From Hemileia vastatrix (Eukaryota; Basidiomycota; Pucciniomycetes; Pucciniales; Zaghouaniaceae): 64,000 bases of DNA. The notes beneath the pieces are model-generated. The model did no database searches and was not told the DNA's origin. It saw only the letters and a list, made by a program, of their open reading frames with translations. The position numbers were made by a program, and so were the translations under genes. Below, piece by piece: positions 11,740 through 24,538 of this stretch. Every line of letters begins with the position of its first letter. Positions within the stretch are counted from its first letter, which is position 1. The stretch spans positions 26,464,501 to 26,528,500 of the forward strand of contig JASXTE010000005.1 in assembly GCA_030280995.1 (NCBI GenBank). Reading direction: 5' to 3'.

Positions 11740-13651
11740 ATGGAAGAAGATTTTATAGACATGTAAGTTCATGTTTTGCTTATCATTTTTCTATATTTCT
11801 TTAATACTTTCTCAACCATTATATTATTAATATGAAAAGTAAAACATAATCTCGTACTTGCTGAAAGCATACAGGATAATGTTTTGCTTTTCATAATAAT
11901 AACTAGATTGTTTGTACTTTAACTTTAATTTATTGATTTTTAAGTTGTTTCAAAGTCTCGTACTTGCTGAAAGCATACAGGACAATGCTACAATTTAAAA
12001 ATTAATAATTTATTGAAGTATAACTTTCTAATTCAATATATTGATCGGAGCAAGATTTTTCATTTTATATATGTGGATATCATAATTCCGTAAATTTTTT
12101 AATATTACTAGTGTATTGGAGTTATACTTTCATTATATTATTAATATTAAGTGTAGAGCCAAATCTCCTACTTGCTGAATGCATACAGGATAAAGCTATA
12201 CTCTTTATATGTATAATTTAATAAAGTATACCTTTGAAACGCTTTCTTAATATTTGAAATTAAGAAAAAGTATATAAATTTACTAATATGTAGATATGCT
12301 AACTTTTGTATTTCTAATATTGAAGATATGATAAAGTTAAAGGTATCATTGCCTGATAATTGAAATTATGTTACTATTTTCTAATTTTTGATTTTTTTCT
12401 ATTTTATATCAAAATTGAATTCTCTTAGGATTGAACCATCAATGAGTAACAATTTGAAAAAAAAAAACGGCCAGGGAAGAACTCTAACAATAGGTGGGCG
12501 AAAGACAATGCTACTGGAATGAAACTTGTAAACGCTCTTGGAATGGATACAAACGGGAAGAAGCCACATTTCTATGCACAATCTTATGCAAATAATATGA
12601 CAGATTGCAATAATTATTACAATTTTTTTCCTGGATGTTGTATTTATAAACCAAAAGGTGTCTTAATACCTAATGTTCTTGTGCAGACTTTTGAAATTCA
12701 TGAGCTCAAAGAACTAGATATGTTGAAAGCTACGTTGCAATGCATTAAGGATCTTTCTTACTGCGAACATGAAATTAAAAATAATGGTTATCATCAAAGA
12801 GCTGGTGGTTTTGGAAAAATGTTTGGTGGTGGCTTTATTTTAGATAGAAAGAAATCTTGACATATTCGTAAGTATCACTTTTTTTAATTTAAATACTGAA
12901 TTTTTGAATGCTTTTCCTTGCAGATGAATACACTGATGATATTGTAAAAACGGATGAATATAAAAAACGAATGAAGAGGATTGCAATGTACTTTGAATAT
13001 TTTTTTAAAAAAATATCATATGTAAAGTACAATGAGGCAACTAATCTTTGCGCAAAACTTGGTATTCCTGGATTTTCAAAAGTTTCTAGTGAAGAAGAGG
13101 GTGTACCGTTTGCTAGTAATTTAACTTGGACATCTGGAGGGAATGGTAATGGGTTCTCTAATGAGGTTCATCTCGATAAGGATGCAAGTGAGTATACTTT
13201 AGGAATATTTTTTCCTAAAGATACAGAAAAAAACACCATTCATATGAAGTATGATAAGACCCAACCACGACAAATAGGTGGAGAACTTATGTTTCCCGAA
13301 ATTCGAAGTAAAATCAACTTTGAAGCAACTAATGGAATAACAGTGACATTATGGCCTGCCAATCAACTAAGGCATTTTACCTCAAGATGTCATGAAATTC
13401 CTGGCTTCACTAGGATAGGTTCTTCTATTCAAATCAGCACTAGACTTTTTCATGCTATAGAAAAGCTTAATGTTTTTGATATTGATATTTCAGAATACTT
13501 AGAAATTAAAAAAGAAAAATTTAGGTTAGAATATTTGATTAGTGCTTTGAGAGTTTTTTTGAAAAGAGATGACTTAATAGAGGAAGAAATAGAATCAGCA
13601 AAGTATTATTTATCTAATGTTAAGACAAATCTAAAAAATATAGATATATAA
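11740..13651 (+). pseudogene. Tet/JBP-like 2OG-Fe(II) dioxygenase gene, copy 1 (one premature stop)
   Basis: Three exons fit by phase: 11740-11762 (short, ATGGAAGAAG...), 12494-12867 and 12924-13651, with donors GTAAGTTC and GTAAGTAT. Exon 3 carries the double-stranded beta-helix signature of this superfamily: H-x-D in EVHLDKD, a glycine-rich GGELMF strand, a distal H in QLRHFTS and an R in GFTRIGSSIQI. Tet/JBP enzymes oxidise 5-methylcytosine or thymine in DNA. The frame is open except for TGA at 12858-12860, where copy 2 has TTA (Leu). Exon 1 and the long first intron are less certain: a nearer acceptor at 12428 would lead out of frame in both copies. The gene points towards G1 (convergent). 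Confidence 0.72.
11824..12230 (+). repeat. Three hairpins with a conserved core inside intron 1 of the Tet-like gene (copy 1)
   Basis: A 26-nt core beginning CTCGTACTTGCTGAAAGCAT and ending ACAGGA recurs at 11851-11876, 11957-11982 and 12165-12190. The third has CTCC and GAATGC variants. Each core is flanked by its own inverted stem, and the three stems differ: ATGAAAAGTAAAACAT/ATGTTTTGCTTTTCAT, TTTTTAAGTTGT/ACAATTTAAAAA, and AGTGTAG/CTATACT. All three are kept in copy 2. Conserved loops on unrelated stems suggest structured RNA or protein-binding sites. No known RNA family recognised. Confidence 0.7.
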
Positions 13652-14450
13652 ATATTAAAAATTTATATTATATATACACAACTTAATGCAAATTTAAACA
13701 TGATAAATACTGGGAGTAGCTGTAACATTTTCAGTTTTGATAATTATAGTATTATCTATTTTTTTTATTTGTGAAATAAAATAATTTTTTTTCATAATAT
13801 TATAAGAAAATTTGATTTACTTTTGAGGAAATATATAAGTTGTGAAATCTTTAAATGTCATTTTTATTAAATTGGTAGCAAAGGTTCTAAAATAAAAAAA
13901 ACTATAATAAAGAATTTGAAATATATTAGCCATAAAAATGTGCTTTTAATGCTACCAAATTAACTGTATAGTATTTTAGGTCAAACAGGCTTATTAATAA
14001 AAAAGTTAATAATAAAGAGTTGAAGAAAGAATTTTGAATCAATAATAGATTAAATTGTATTTTTTTAAGAATGTACTCATTTAATTATTTAAATTGTTCT
14101 ACTTCTGATTAAAAATGTTACAATCAACGAAAATATTTGTAATAATTAATAGATTATATAATATTAAAGGTAAAGTAACAAAACTAGAGCAGTTATCATA
14201 TTTTTATATAAACAATAAAATATTTAAGAATTTAATACAAGTATTTGAAATCATATAAGTAGATTTTAAAATCTTTGTTATTGCTGGACTTACAATAATT
14301 TTTTTTAATAATTAATTTAGAAAATCATGTCAAAGGTTACTTAATAAATTTCAAAGATGGTCACATTTTTGACGTATTTGAAGGAAAATAACTTGAATTA
14401 TACAAGGTATATCATATAGACAGAACTTTATCTATTTACATGTTGGAATA
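13652..14450. other. AT-rich gap between convergent Tet-like gene and G1 (copy 1)
   Basis: Non-coding; should hold both 3' ends. Nothing else recognised. Confidence 0.5.
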
Positions 14451-16879
14451 TTAATTTATTGAAAGGCTATGTTTAGCAAAAAAAGGTGATACTGGCTGAA
14501 TGGAGCTCCAGTGATTAAGAAAATCTGCAGAAATAGCCCTAGCAATTCCCGGAGGACTTGGGGTATCAAAGTTTAAAGGAAATGGATCACACTTGCCTAT
14601 AAAAGGTTTTATTAATGTTAAAATATAGTTATTTAAATTTTTCCAAATTATTTCTTCCATCAAATGATTTTTTTTTTCATGTAAATTAAGAAACTTAACT
14701 TCTGATATTACCTCCAAGCAATCAGCTGCTGAAGCCAATCTATGATCTTGAGAGCTCAGAAATAAACCACGGACACCATCGATTATATAGAATGTGAAAG
14801 ATTGATATCGGTGGTGGGAGTATTCAGAATTTATTTTGTTTAGTGCAGCCTTTTGTTTCTCTCTCATTATAGTCAGTTCAGTATTTTCGTTTTTCTCACT
14901 TGATTGTTGAGCTTCACTAGTCTTGCCACTTGATATTGTTGCAGCACAATATTTTGATTTAAGAATGATAATTGACATAATTATATCAATGATAATATTG
15001 TTGATTTGAAGAAGAGTTGACATTGATATATCACGGGTTTGAAGTGCAGTGGGACCAACTTCTAAGCCATCAGAAATCGGACTCTTCAGATTTGAAAGGT
15101 GAGCTAGAAGCTGAAGACCACGTTCAATTGGACAATCTGAGTTAATGTTTTGATGTGATGGAAGCTGGCTGAATTCATGTGCGGTCAGATAAAGTGAAGA
15201 TGATATAAGAGATACCCATGAAGAACGGCAGTGGTCACTTGGGATCATTAATCTCATGAGCATTCGGATAAGATTGGATTCAGGGTGATCCGTTTTCTTT
15301 GTTGAGGAAAGAATTTCAGTATTTAAACCATCAGGATCACATAAATCTTCCATTTTTTTGAAATCAATATTATCGAGTACCCATAGCTGTGAGCTATCAA
15401 TCTCTAAAAAATATTTGCTACAAAAGGAAAAAAAAATAAGTAAAAGAACAAAAGTCAAGACTAAAAATTATGGTAACTTACATAACTCAGTAAGTTTTGA
15501 AAGCCAATCTTCTCCACAAGATTTTTCCCAATGAAAAGTAAACATTGGAATATTTGACATGGGTTCTTGGGAAGAAGTAGAAGAGCGTAATTCAAGGAGA
15601 GTAACAATTTCCAACCACGACCTGAGGACCTTTGCCATGCTGATTCTACCTTTATAAAAATTATGAATTTTACAGAATTCCTCCTGCAAATCAGATTCTT
15701 TTAGAACTGAGGGTGAATAAGTTAGAGGTTTTTTCGATATCTTGATTGGAGTTGATTTCATTGGTAGAGAAGCTTTCAAAGTGGTCAAAGTAGGTAATTT
15801 AGGAGGTGATGGGTATTGCTTCTTAGAAATGAAGGAATTCGGTGATGAGCTGTTTGAATCATCATCTTTATCAAACATATCAACATGTCTTGAAGAAGAT
15901 TTTAAACTTTGCTTTTTTTGATGAACAAGCATAGCTTCATATTCTGACAGTTGATCATTGCTATTTTCATTGCTCTTTTCATCATCTTCATCAGGGAGAG
16001 GGCATTTATGGATGGAACAATCTACAGCAGGTGAGTTTCTGGTACAAAATATCAAAAGAAAGATAAAAAGTACAATATGTAAGCAATAAAAGAGATATAT
16101 GGTAGAATTTTAAAGATAAAAGAATAACAATAAAAAAAAAGGAAACAAGAATATACTCATTATCAAAACCTTTGCTTTTTTTTTAAGATTTATTATTTGA
16201 TACATCAGAAAATTCATTAGCAGAAGCTGGTTTAATACGTCGAACAAAAGAGGAGCCTTGGGATAATCTCTTTTTCTTGGAGCGGATAACAGGTGTTTCA
16301 AGATTTTCCTTAGAAGTTGAAGCATGAGTTAAATCTGATGGTTCATCTGTCTCATCATCATCCCTAATGACAATGATTTCATCAGGAGGAATCATACCCT
16401 CCTCATAAGCTACAAATATATATGAAGAAAAAAAAATATTAATAATCTTATCTACTAATTTAAAAGGAGACAAAAATGGTGATGAACATACATTTTTCAA
16501 GGCTTTTCACATTTTGGAGTAAGTCATTACAAGGGTTAGTTAAATATGAAGGAGAAGGATTATTTTTAAGGATCTTTACAAGCTCTTCTGTTTTATCTCT
16601 AGCCAATTCAAGTAAGTTGCGATACTGAACTCTCGTTATTTCCTGCCTCTCATTGCTAAGTACAGGAGGGTTAGGTGCCATGCCATGTGGCAGACATGGT
16701 GCAAGCTCAAAAGCTTCAAAGCGAGTATCAATCAGAGAGTGGGATGAAACACATTCGGGTGCTGGAAAATCAAATTTTTGTAATAAAAAGATATAGAACA
16801 TAAGTGAAATATATAAATTAAGAGAGAGGAACATGATATACATACAAAGTGGAGGTGTAGGATTTTGTATACTAGACAT
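14451..16879 (-). pseudogene. Gene G1, copy 1: five-exon transposon gene of unknown function
   Basis: Exons by matching splice sites and phase: 16879-16846, 16761-16492, 16409-16157, 16038-15482, 15417-14451, for a product near 700 residues. Exons 3-4 encode an acidic, serine-rich, low-complexity part with basic KKK/KKR patches (nuclear localisation possible). Exon 5 is more globular, with an isoleucine-rich helix and a C-terminal stretch ending ...FFAKHSLSIN. No domain recognised. Two lesions: a TAA at the end of exon 3 (copy 2 has CAA at this place) and one T missing in a T-run at the start of exon 5, which brings TAG into frame. Both the gene and its place between the palindromic array and the Tet-like gene are shared by the two element copies, so it is a constant part of the transposon. 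Confidence 0.7.
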
Positions 16880-17899
16880 ATTGATTAATGAATATTAAAA
16901 AAAAGTATTTGATATCAAAAAATTATGATTTAATATGATGAATAATTATAAGAAACTCTATTCTATAAAATTGAAGTTGATATTTTAATAGGATAAAAAA
17001 TTGAATAAGATTAAAATTAAAGTGAGGATGAAAGAAACAGAAAACATAAAGAGGGGGATTTTATATTATTTGAGCTTTTTTTAACATGTATTATTCAAAG
17101 TGGGGTAAACTGAGTAACATGCAAAATCACAATCTGTTTATATTGAAGCAAAATTTGATGTAGCTAACAGAAAATACTAGTGATTCTTTGGGGACTTTTA
17201 GTATGAAAAACAAATAATAACAAATGTATATCCCATATGCAAATTGCCACGGGTAAATACAAAATTTTTTATATTAGAATTTACTTCTAAACAATGGAGA
17301 TACACTTAATTAGTATATTATATGAAAAAAAGGATAATCCTTTATGAATATTTGTTAAATTTACTTTCAGATGACAATGCAAGATTCACATATATACTGA
17401 TATGCCTCATCAAACAAGAAATGAATTATAAATATAAAATTGGTAACATTAGAATTTAATATAAGAATTTGTTTTTTAAGTGACAGGAGGAGTGTCAGGC
17501 TAGGGTGTGGGCACTGTGACCAAACCTTTGATAAACTTGGATACAACTAAGGAAAAAAAAAATTGAATAGTTTTATTTTGCAATATATCTTAGTCTGCAC
17601 AAGATATTGCATTGTTGTCCCTAACTATACCAATATTGTTACTTTTCAAAAGTTATAGGACTACTAAGTTGATAAAATATTATTATGAATCACCCAATGA
17701 AATACCTTAAGCAACATTCAAAATTATTAAAATATTAATATTCAATTTGAGATTTGGATTAGCTAATTTTTCACAACTTACCACAGTTTTGATTAATATA
17801 ATAAAACTTGAAAAAAATTGTTGAGATAACCTAGAAATGGGTGCAAGAAAATGATGAAAAATATGACTTGAAACTTAACTCATACACTATTGATAAACT
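16880..17899. other. Upstream region of G1 (copy 1)
   Basis: Inverted counterpart of 2401-3433. AT-rich, no gene seen. Confidence 0.5.
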
Positions 17900-19636
17900 T
17901 CATGGATCCTGATTAATTTCTATCGAAATTAATTTTGAGACTAGCATATTGAATTTTAGCTATGACCAAGTACTGTAAGTGCCATGGTTTGTATTCAATA
18001 TATTGGTGTTGAAATTAATTTTGATAGGATTCAACAAGTATCATATGGCACCATGCATGAAACACTGACAGAAACCATCAAATTTATGAGGCAATGAACC
18101 TCATAATTTCGATCGAAATTAATATAGACCCCTGCATATTGAATACAAGCCATTTCACATGGACTACACAGACATAGATAAAATTCAACATGCATGGCTT
18201 AAAATTAATTTTGATCGAAATTAACCAAGGCATTAGAACATCAATTTTTATATGGTGTACTTGATCAAACCAGTTTATCTAACTGCTTAGCTTACCTATA
18301 CTTATAGGAATTTTATGCATAGTCCATGTTCATATTAATTTCGATCAAAATTAATGTTGAATAATACATAATGAATACATGCTATGCCACTTACACTTGC
18401 CAGGCATAGCTACCATTAAATATGCCGGTATCAAAAATTAATTTCGATCAAAATTAATGAGCATGATAATCATGAATTTCTGGAGTCAACTGCTTATTTT
18501 TATGCATGGTGCCTTGCCAACATTAATTTCGATCGAAATTACTTTTGATACTGGCATATTGCATGTATATATGCCTGGAAAGTGTAAGTGGCATAGTGTG
18601 TATTCATTATGTATTGGTCAACATTAATTTTGATCGAATTTAATGTTGACATTTGCATATTGAACCCAAGCCAGAAAACAACCCAGAAGATTCTTCATAA
18701 AACTTCCCATTAATTTCGATTGAAATTAAGGCTGACCATATACATATTGAATGGTAGTTATATCTGGTCTGAGTAAGCGGAGATTACTTATATTCAATAT
18801 GTATTGGTCAACATTAATTTTGATCAAAATTAATGAGCATTTTGATCATGAACTTTTTCAGTCAGTTAGTTGTTTCAATGCATAATGGCATGCCAACATT
18901 AATTTTGATCAAAATTAATGTTGAAATGATATAATGCTTTTTTGCATGACATGTAAAGGACGGCAAGTATTTTTAAATATTGAAATTTACTATACATGTT
19001 GAGGGTAAATATAAAATTTACACATCCATATTAATTTCTATAAAAATTAATGTTGACCAATACATAATAAATAGTAAATATGCCTGGCTAGTGTAAGTGG
19101 CAAAGCTTTTTTTCATACTGCACTTGGCAACATTAATTTCAATCAAAATTAAGGTTCATGATTATCATCAATTTATTCAGTCAGTTGCTTACTGTTATGC
19201 ATCGTAACATGTCAACATTAATTTTAATAAAAATTGAATTTGACATGCCACCAAGCATTTTTATGTAAGATGAAAAGTAGGGCACTCTATTCTTAAGTAA
19301 ACACATTACAATGCATATTGAGAATGTAAATATCATCTACACATTAATATTAATTTCAATCAAAATTAATGTTGACCAATAAACATTGAACACAAGCTTT
19401 ACAACTTACACACACCAGATATAACTACCATTCAATATGTATATGGTGCTCACTAATTTCGATCGAAATTAATGAGCAGTTTTATGAAGAATTTTTTGGG
19501 TCGTTTGCTGGTTTGGGTTCAATATGCAAATGTCAATATTAAATTCGATCAAAATTAATGTTGACCAATACATAATGAATACACACTATGCCAGTTACAC
19601 TTTCCAGGCATATATACATGCAATATGCCAGTATCA
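17900..19636. repeat. Array of short palindromes (copy 1, truncated at 19636)
   Basis: Inverted counterpart of about 680-2400. It has the same palindrome family (TTAATTTCGATCGAAATTAA and CpG-decayed forms) and the same alternating spacers. The individual palindromes have decayed at different CpGs from those in copy 2. The array ends abruptly at about 19636, where the sequence turns into coding sequence of G4. Copy 2 continues through about 200 more bp of array instead, so one of the two carries a deletion or rearrangement here. Confidence 0.85.
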
Positions 19637-20733
19637 ATTCCTCTTCTTGCCCAAACAACTTTATCATCTCCTTCCCCTTATTAACTACCCATTTCTCAAT
19701 AACACATTGAGTGAACTGAAGCTTTGACTGATCGATTGTATTCAAGGTGGTGAGCCATCTGGTACAGTGGTCGCATACTATGCTTCCCATGACTTGATTC
19801 CAAGTTGATTCTGAAAAATCACGGCAAGTCCAATCAAACGCGAATTTCAGAAAACCTTTTTCTTGCAATTCACGCTCTAAGTTTCTTTTGACAGAAAGTG
19901 GGATCGGTGCTCCTCCTTTTAGTCCTCGAGGCTCAGGTGCTGGAAAAAATTTGGGTAGTCAAATTTTGGATCGCAAGAAGGCTATAGAGTTGGTTATCAG
20001 AAATTGTCGATCAGCTGCAGGATTGGCATGGTTAGAAGATTGGACTTGGGTTAGGACAGTTTGAATGGTTTTTAGTTTGAATTGGCTCCAATCTTTCCAA
20101 TTTTCAATCTCCAAAGGTGTTGGGCTGGCAGGATATTTTGTTATTTGTGTTGGTCCCCCAAGACAATACTTCAGAAAGTGGTAAATATTTCAATTTAGAC
20201 TTTCCAAGCTCCTGGGAACATCATTCCTTCTAACTAAGCCTCTTACAGCCCTTAAACCCCGTTCTCGCTCATGAGACTCTGCTGAATTGAGTCTGTGGTA
20301 ATCACTGATACCCATAATGATTGAGGGATTCACTAACAATTCAAATAAGTTAATTAAATTGGTTATTTTTCAATAAAAGAATACACTACAAATTTGACTT
20401 ACCTGCTCCACTTGTGCTTGCTCCTTGGTTAGGCTGAGCAGATGATGATTGGTCTCCGAAAAATTCCCTCAATACTTCACTAGCCCAATCTCTTCCTAGC
20501 TGATAAGCTTGCTGATCAGCACTTTCAGAAGCAGAAGGATGATTGGGATTAACATTTCTCGGTTCTGAATGAGACTCTTGGCCTGGATTGGGATTAGGTG
20601 GTACAGATTGAGATGCATGTGGAGGTGGATCAGCAGAGGGTGGTGGAGGAGTATTTCCAGTATTAGTATGTTGAGGCGGAAAACAATCAGAATCGGTTGG
20701 GTCAACAGACATCCCTTCAAAATTATCATCCAT
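19637..20733 (-). pseudogene. Gene G4: unknown transposon gene, 3' end missing
   Basis: Exon 1 is 20733-20403. It encodes an acidic start followed by a proline/serine-rich segment with a PPPP run and then EVLREFFGDQ. A GTAAGT donor leads to an acceptor at 20333 and exon 2 from 20332. Exon 2 stays in one frame to the array junction if two TGA codons (near 20200 and 19955) are read as former CGA. Recognisable pieces are GISDYHRLNSAESHE, CLGGPTQITKYPASP and FAFDWTCRDFSEST. No known domain. The frame runs into the palindromic array at 19636, so the C-terminus is lost here. The fragment at 3-248 may be the equivalent end from copy 2. Confidence 0.6.
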
Positions 20734-21150
20734 AATGAACTGTAATAAAATAAAATAAAATAAAAATAATCAGTTGTTAAAATTTATACCTATCAAAGCT
20801 AAAGTAAAAAAAGATACTATTTATATAGTCTTGTAAACGTGTATGTTCTCTTGTCAAAAAATAAAGTGAATAATATATAGCTATCAGCTAAAGTTGGAAG
20901 GTCAAACTATTTATAGTAGATTAATGAGCAAGAAGATCATTCATTAAGTAAAAATTTTATCATATTTCTCATTATCATGATTTTATTTCTTTCATTCTTA
21001 CATTTAAGATAAAAATGACTCATTGAAAGCATGGGTTCTCTCACAATAAAAGCAACCAAAGTAATTGTTCACTGATTTATGATAAGGTAAGTTGGATGCA
21101 TTGCATTTTTTAATCGAGCATTGAATTATTTCTTTCACCATTTACAAATT
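20734..21150. other. Gap between transposase and G4
   Basis: Short AT-rich intergenic region; promoter of G4 expected here. Nothing else seen. Confidence 0.4.
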
Positions 21151-24100
21151 TCACCAATCCTACAAATTTCCCCAATCCCAAATTAACACAAAGATGTTAG
21201 TCAACAGAAAATAAATTTGATTAATTTTTTCACTCACTACTGTCTGCAGTCCAATGGCAGCGACAACCTTGTCTTTGATTCCAAACATTCCTTTTTTGTG
21301 CTCGACAGTAGCTGCATGTCCAATTATTGCATCTTTCTTAATCACAATTTGAGTTGCTTTGGGTACTCTTACTAACCGACAATGCACTTGTGGGAAAAGC
21401 TCATAGGGATCCTTTGATGTTTCTTCTGGACGGAGCTCTTTGAAAGGACTTACTATTAAATATATTTGATCATTCTCTTCCTTTGATCTGAAAAGATCAT
21501 CAATTTGCCCAAACTGGCTATCTTTTCCATAGTAGAATTCAATTGTTGAATTAGCAATGTGTCAATGGTAACTAGTAAACCTCTTTCCATGTATCAATAT
21601 GCTTGCTACATTTTCAACTACCCGATCCCCACTTTTCTCCGATGGTGTCAAAGCCCGTCTTGAAGTTTCTTTTCCCATTCGTGCCCTTACCCATTTAGTA
21701 AATAATGCCATACTTAGATGGATCCATTTGTTTTGTTTATCGAGATCAATATGGATTTTTTCAGTCTCACATTGATCATTATCTTCAGCTTCACCAAGAT
21801 CTAATACCCTAGACTTCCGATACCAATGTTTGAGCATTGTTAGCGGTATCTCTCCTGTGGTAAATATTAATAAATTAGAACAGCTGGGTTTTTAAATCAT
21901 TGCTTACAAACATTACATACGTGGATGGTGATTGTTTGGAATTTCAGATAATATATGATTCACCCGCTCTCCAGACCAAGTAGCTGTACCTGATGGTGGA
22001 CCAAGACGCTTTATCATTTCAGGATAATGTTGAGTGATATGCATATTTGGCTTTGCATTAATATTCTTCCAACCCTCTTCAAGGCACTCACGATACTCTA
22101 ACAGAAATTGATCTAGATCTTTAAACTCATTAGTCTGTATATTTTTTAATGTCAAAAAATTGGTGATCGAGCATAATGTTACAAGTGACTTGAGAAGATA
22201 ATATTCTCTTGGTTTATCAGCTGAGGAAGCTGAAGATTCAGATTCTTTAAATTTTTCAAACCAAAGGGGTATAAGTGACAAAGGGAAGTAGAGAGTATAC
22301 AGAATGTACCATTCTGCTGCCTTGAGGGATCCTGCCTTTTTAGATCCTACTGATTTTGGAACACGTGTTAGCCAGGAAGGTCTTCTTACTTGATCAATCA
22401 TCTTCCATACAACCTGTAGCTCTGCTTCTGTGATTCGTGGATTACTACTACCTTCATTTTCTTTCTCCTTACCTTTCCTTTTATTTTCTTCATCTCTAGC
22501 TGTCTCATTTGATGAGTGAGATCCTTCACTCTGTGATATGCTAATGCTTCTTTGCCTTAAGTTATACAATGAATTCCTACTGTCACTGCTGTGAGACTGT
22601 ATTGAGGCCACATTGCTATATGGAGGAATAAATTTGGAGCTGGATGACCTACTCTGGCTTCTTGATCGATTTGTTTCCAATCCTTCATTATCTAGTCCAT
22701 GATGACTTGATGACTGTCTTGAACTCGTACGTCTTTGCCGCTTGTGCTGTCTCGTGTGTCCTGTATCATCATCATCATTATTCGTGGTGCTTAAGCTACT
22801 TCTAAGTTTTTTCGAATGTTTGTGCAGTGAAGTATCAGAAAAGAAATCATCATCTTCTTCTCTTACATGCCAATTTTTATCCTTTTCCAGCTTTCTTTCT
22901 AGATCTTTTGCTGCATTTTGGATTTGAAAATAGCTTAGACTGTGATCTTTTAGGATGCCAAGCATATGTGAATGCATAACATCAATTGAGAAATATTCAG
23001 TTGGACGCCAATATTCAAGGTTATTCAGCTCACTCCATTTTACCCCATGATTTTGAACAATTGATACACACTCCCAATGTGACTTAGAATTTTTCCACTT
23101 TGTTGCCCAGCACATATGATCCTCATGATTCCGTAATGAAAAATTTCCCACATTCTTTTCACTAATTTCATCTTTAGAGATATTACAGAAAGAGCAGATC
23201 ATTTTTGCAGAGTGACTCAAAAAGCCAGCCAATTTTTGTATTGCAGGAATGTCACCTATCAAAGAGAACAATGCAACTCTTAATTTCCGGCCTCGTGGAT
23301 AAAGATGTGTCTTTTCAATCAATATACCATCCCATAGAGTTTGAAGATCATTAACCAGTGGTTTTAGAAGGTGATTAAGCTGTTCACTTGTGGGTTCTGT
23401 TGGTCCAGGTATAATAGCATACAAAAAAAGATTTTCCATTTTGTATCTATCTTCTTGAGGTAGGTTCATACACACCATCATAATATTGCCTACAGACTTC
23501 TGATGACCTCCAATCCTATTGCCACCAGGCCTAAACCAGCTGACATATAAAGTAAACATTAAGTTGCCTGAAGCTATTGTATATTCATCATCATTGCTAT
23601 CCAGAGCTGGAGTGGCTATGGGAAAGTTTTTCCAAATTGAACCATCACAAACATCCTTCATCAAATCACACTCTACACGTTCTGCCACAGGGTTTTTCTT
23701 CTCAATCAGAAGCTCAAATTTGAACAGTTTGATCTTTTCCTTAAGCCAGTCAATAAAAGAATGGTGATGAAATGTTTTAAGAGATAAGTATTTTACATGT
23801 TCTTGATGTTCCACCATCAAATACAGCCTTTCATCACATTTAACTGCAATTTGTCCTGCTCCAAACATTTTTAAATAGCGCTTTGATGATGAAAGAAACG
23901 GTTGATTGCAACATAGTATAGATGGTTGAGATTCAGAGTTATACTCATAAAGAGAAAAGCATTTAGGACAGCATGTTTTAGTGAAAAATGATTGATTGAG
24001 CTTTAATCGACTAAAAACTGTATCTATTGAGCGTGGGACCAGGCGGACACTGCTATCAGAATCCAGTATTCCACTATCACCTAGAAGTTTGAGCTTCTTA

Positions 24101-24538
24101 ATTTCTTCATCCAAAAATTGAGTACAACCTTCTTTGCTCAAATGATGAATAAGAGAAAGCTTTGCTGCCTGCCACATAATTATTTGGCTTTACCGTTCCC
24201 CAAGATTTGAGTTTCTAGAGACTGTTTAAGATAATTCTGCCCCCAATAGCAACTGCCCCTATGTAATAAATCATTGAAACATCATAAAGACTTTAGTTCT
24301 CACATTGAACTATAGATATACAGCTTACTGTTTCTGTGGAGCAGGAACTTCCAATGTTAAGTGGATTGTTGGAAGAAATAACCATCTGGGCCTTCCTATT
24401 TCTTTCCTCTTGATGTTTTGCATAAGAATTAGAGCTTTTGAAAGCCATACCAACTTCAAAGGACCCAGAAGAAGTTTGATACTTTCTATTGACACATCCA
24501 AGATCTTGACATTGACATACATGAAAAAATGGAGGCAT
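21151..24538 (-). pseudogene. Plavaka/Tnp2-type transposase (CACTA-like), degraded
   Basis: Would cut and join the element ends. Exon 1 (24538 to about 24304) encodes a zinc-finger-like start with HVCQCQDLGC and a later histidine, usual for basidiomycete members. The main exon ends at 21921 and holds an open frame of 754 codons. In it are LYVSWFRPGGNRIGG, the hallmark AIIPGPTEPTSEQLNHLLKP, then GDIPAIQKLAGF and KMICSFC. A serine/arginine-rich insertion with RQHKRQRR lies further on. After a GTATGT intron the next exon starts at 21854 and reads to TDPYELFP-like and GMFGIKDKVVAAIGL motifs near the C-terminus. A TGA in that exon (21562-21564, between SYH and HIANS) looks like former CGA. A last short exon at 21159-21151 is plausible. 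The junction between exon 1 and the main exon does not resolve in frame, so at least one more lesion or intron is present. Confidence 0.85.

Noticed and set aside
12429..12493. Use of the nearer acceptor at 12428 for exon 2 of the Tet-like gene
   Set aside because: In both copies it leads into a stop because the A-run leaves the wrong phase. The acceptor at 12493 keeps the frame in both, though its branch site is not convincing.
21913..24177. Assignment of the transposase to the KDZ (Kyakuja/Dileera/Zisupton) group
   Set aside because: The IIPGPTEPT, WFRPGGN and CSFC motifs are those of the Tnp2/Plavaka type, and the 3-bp target duplication fits CACTA/CMC rather than the 8-bp duplication of Zisupton-like elements.
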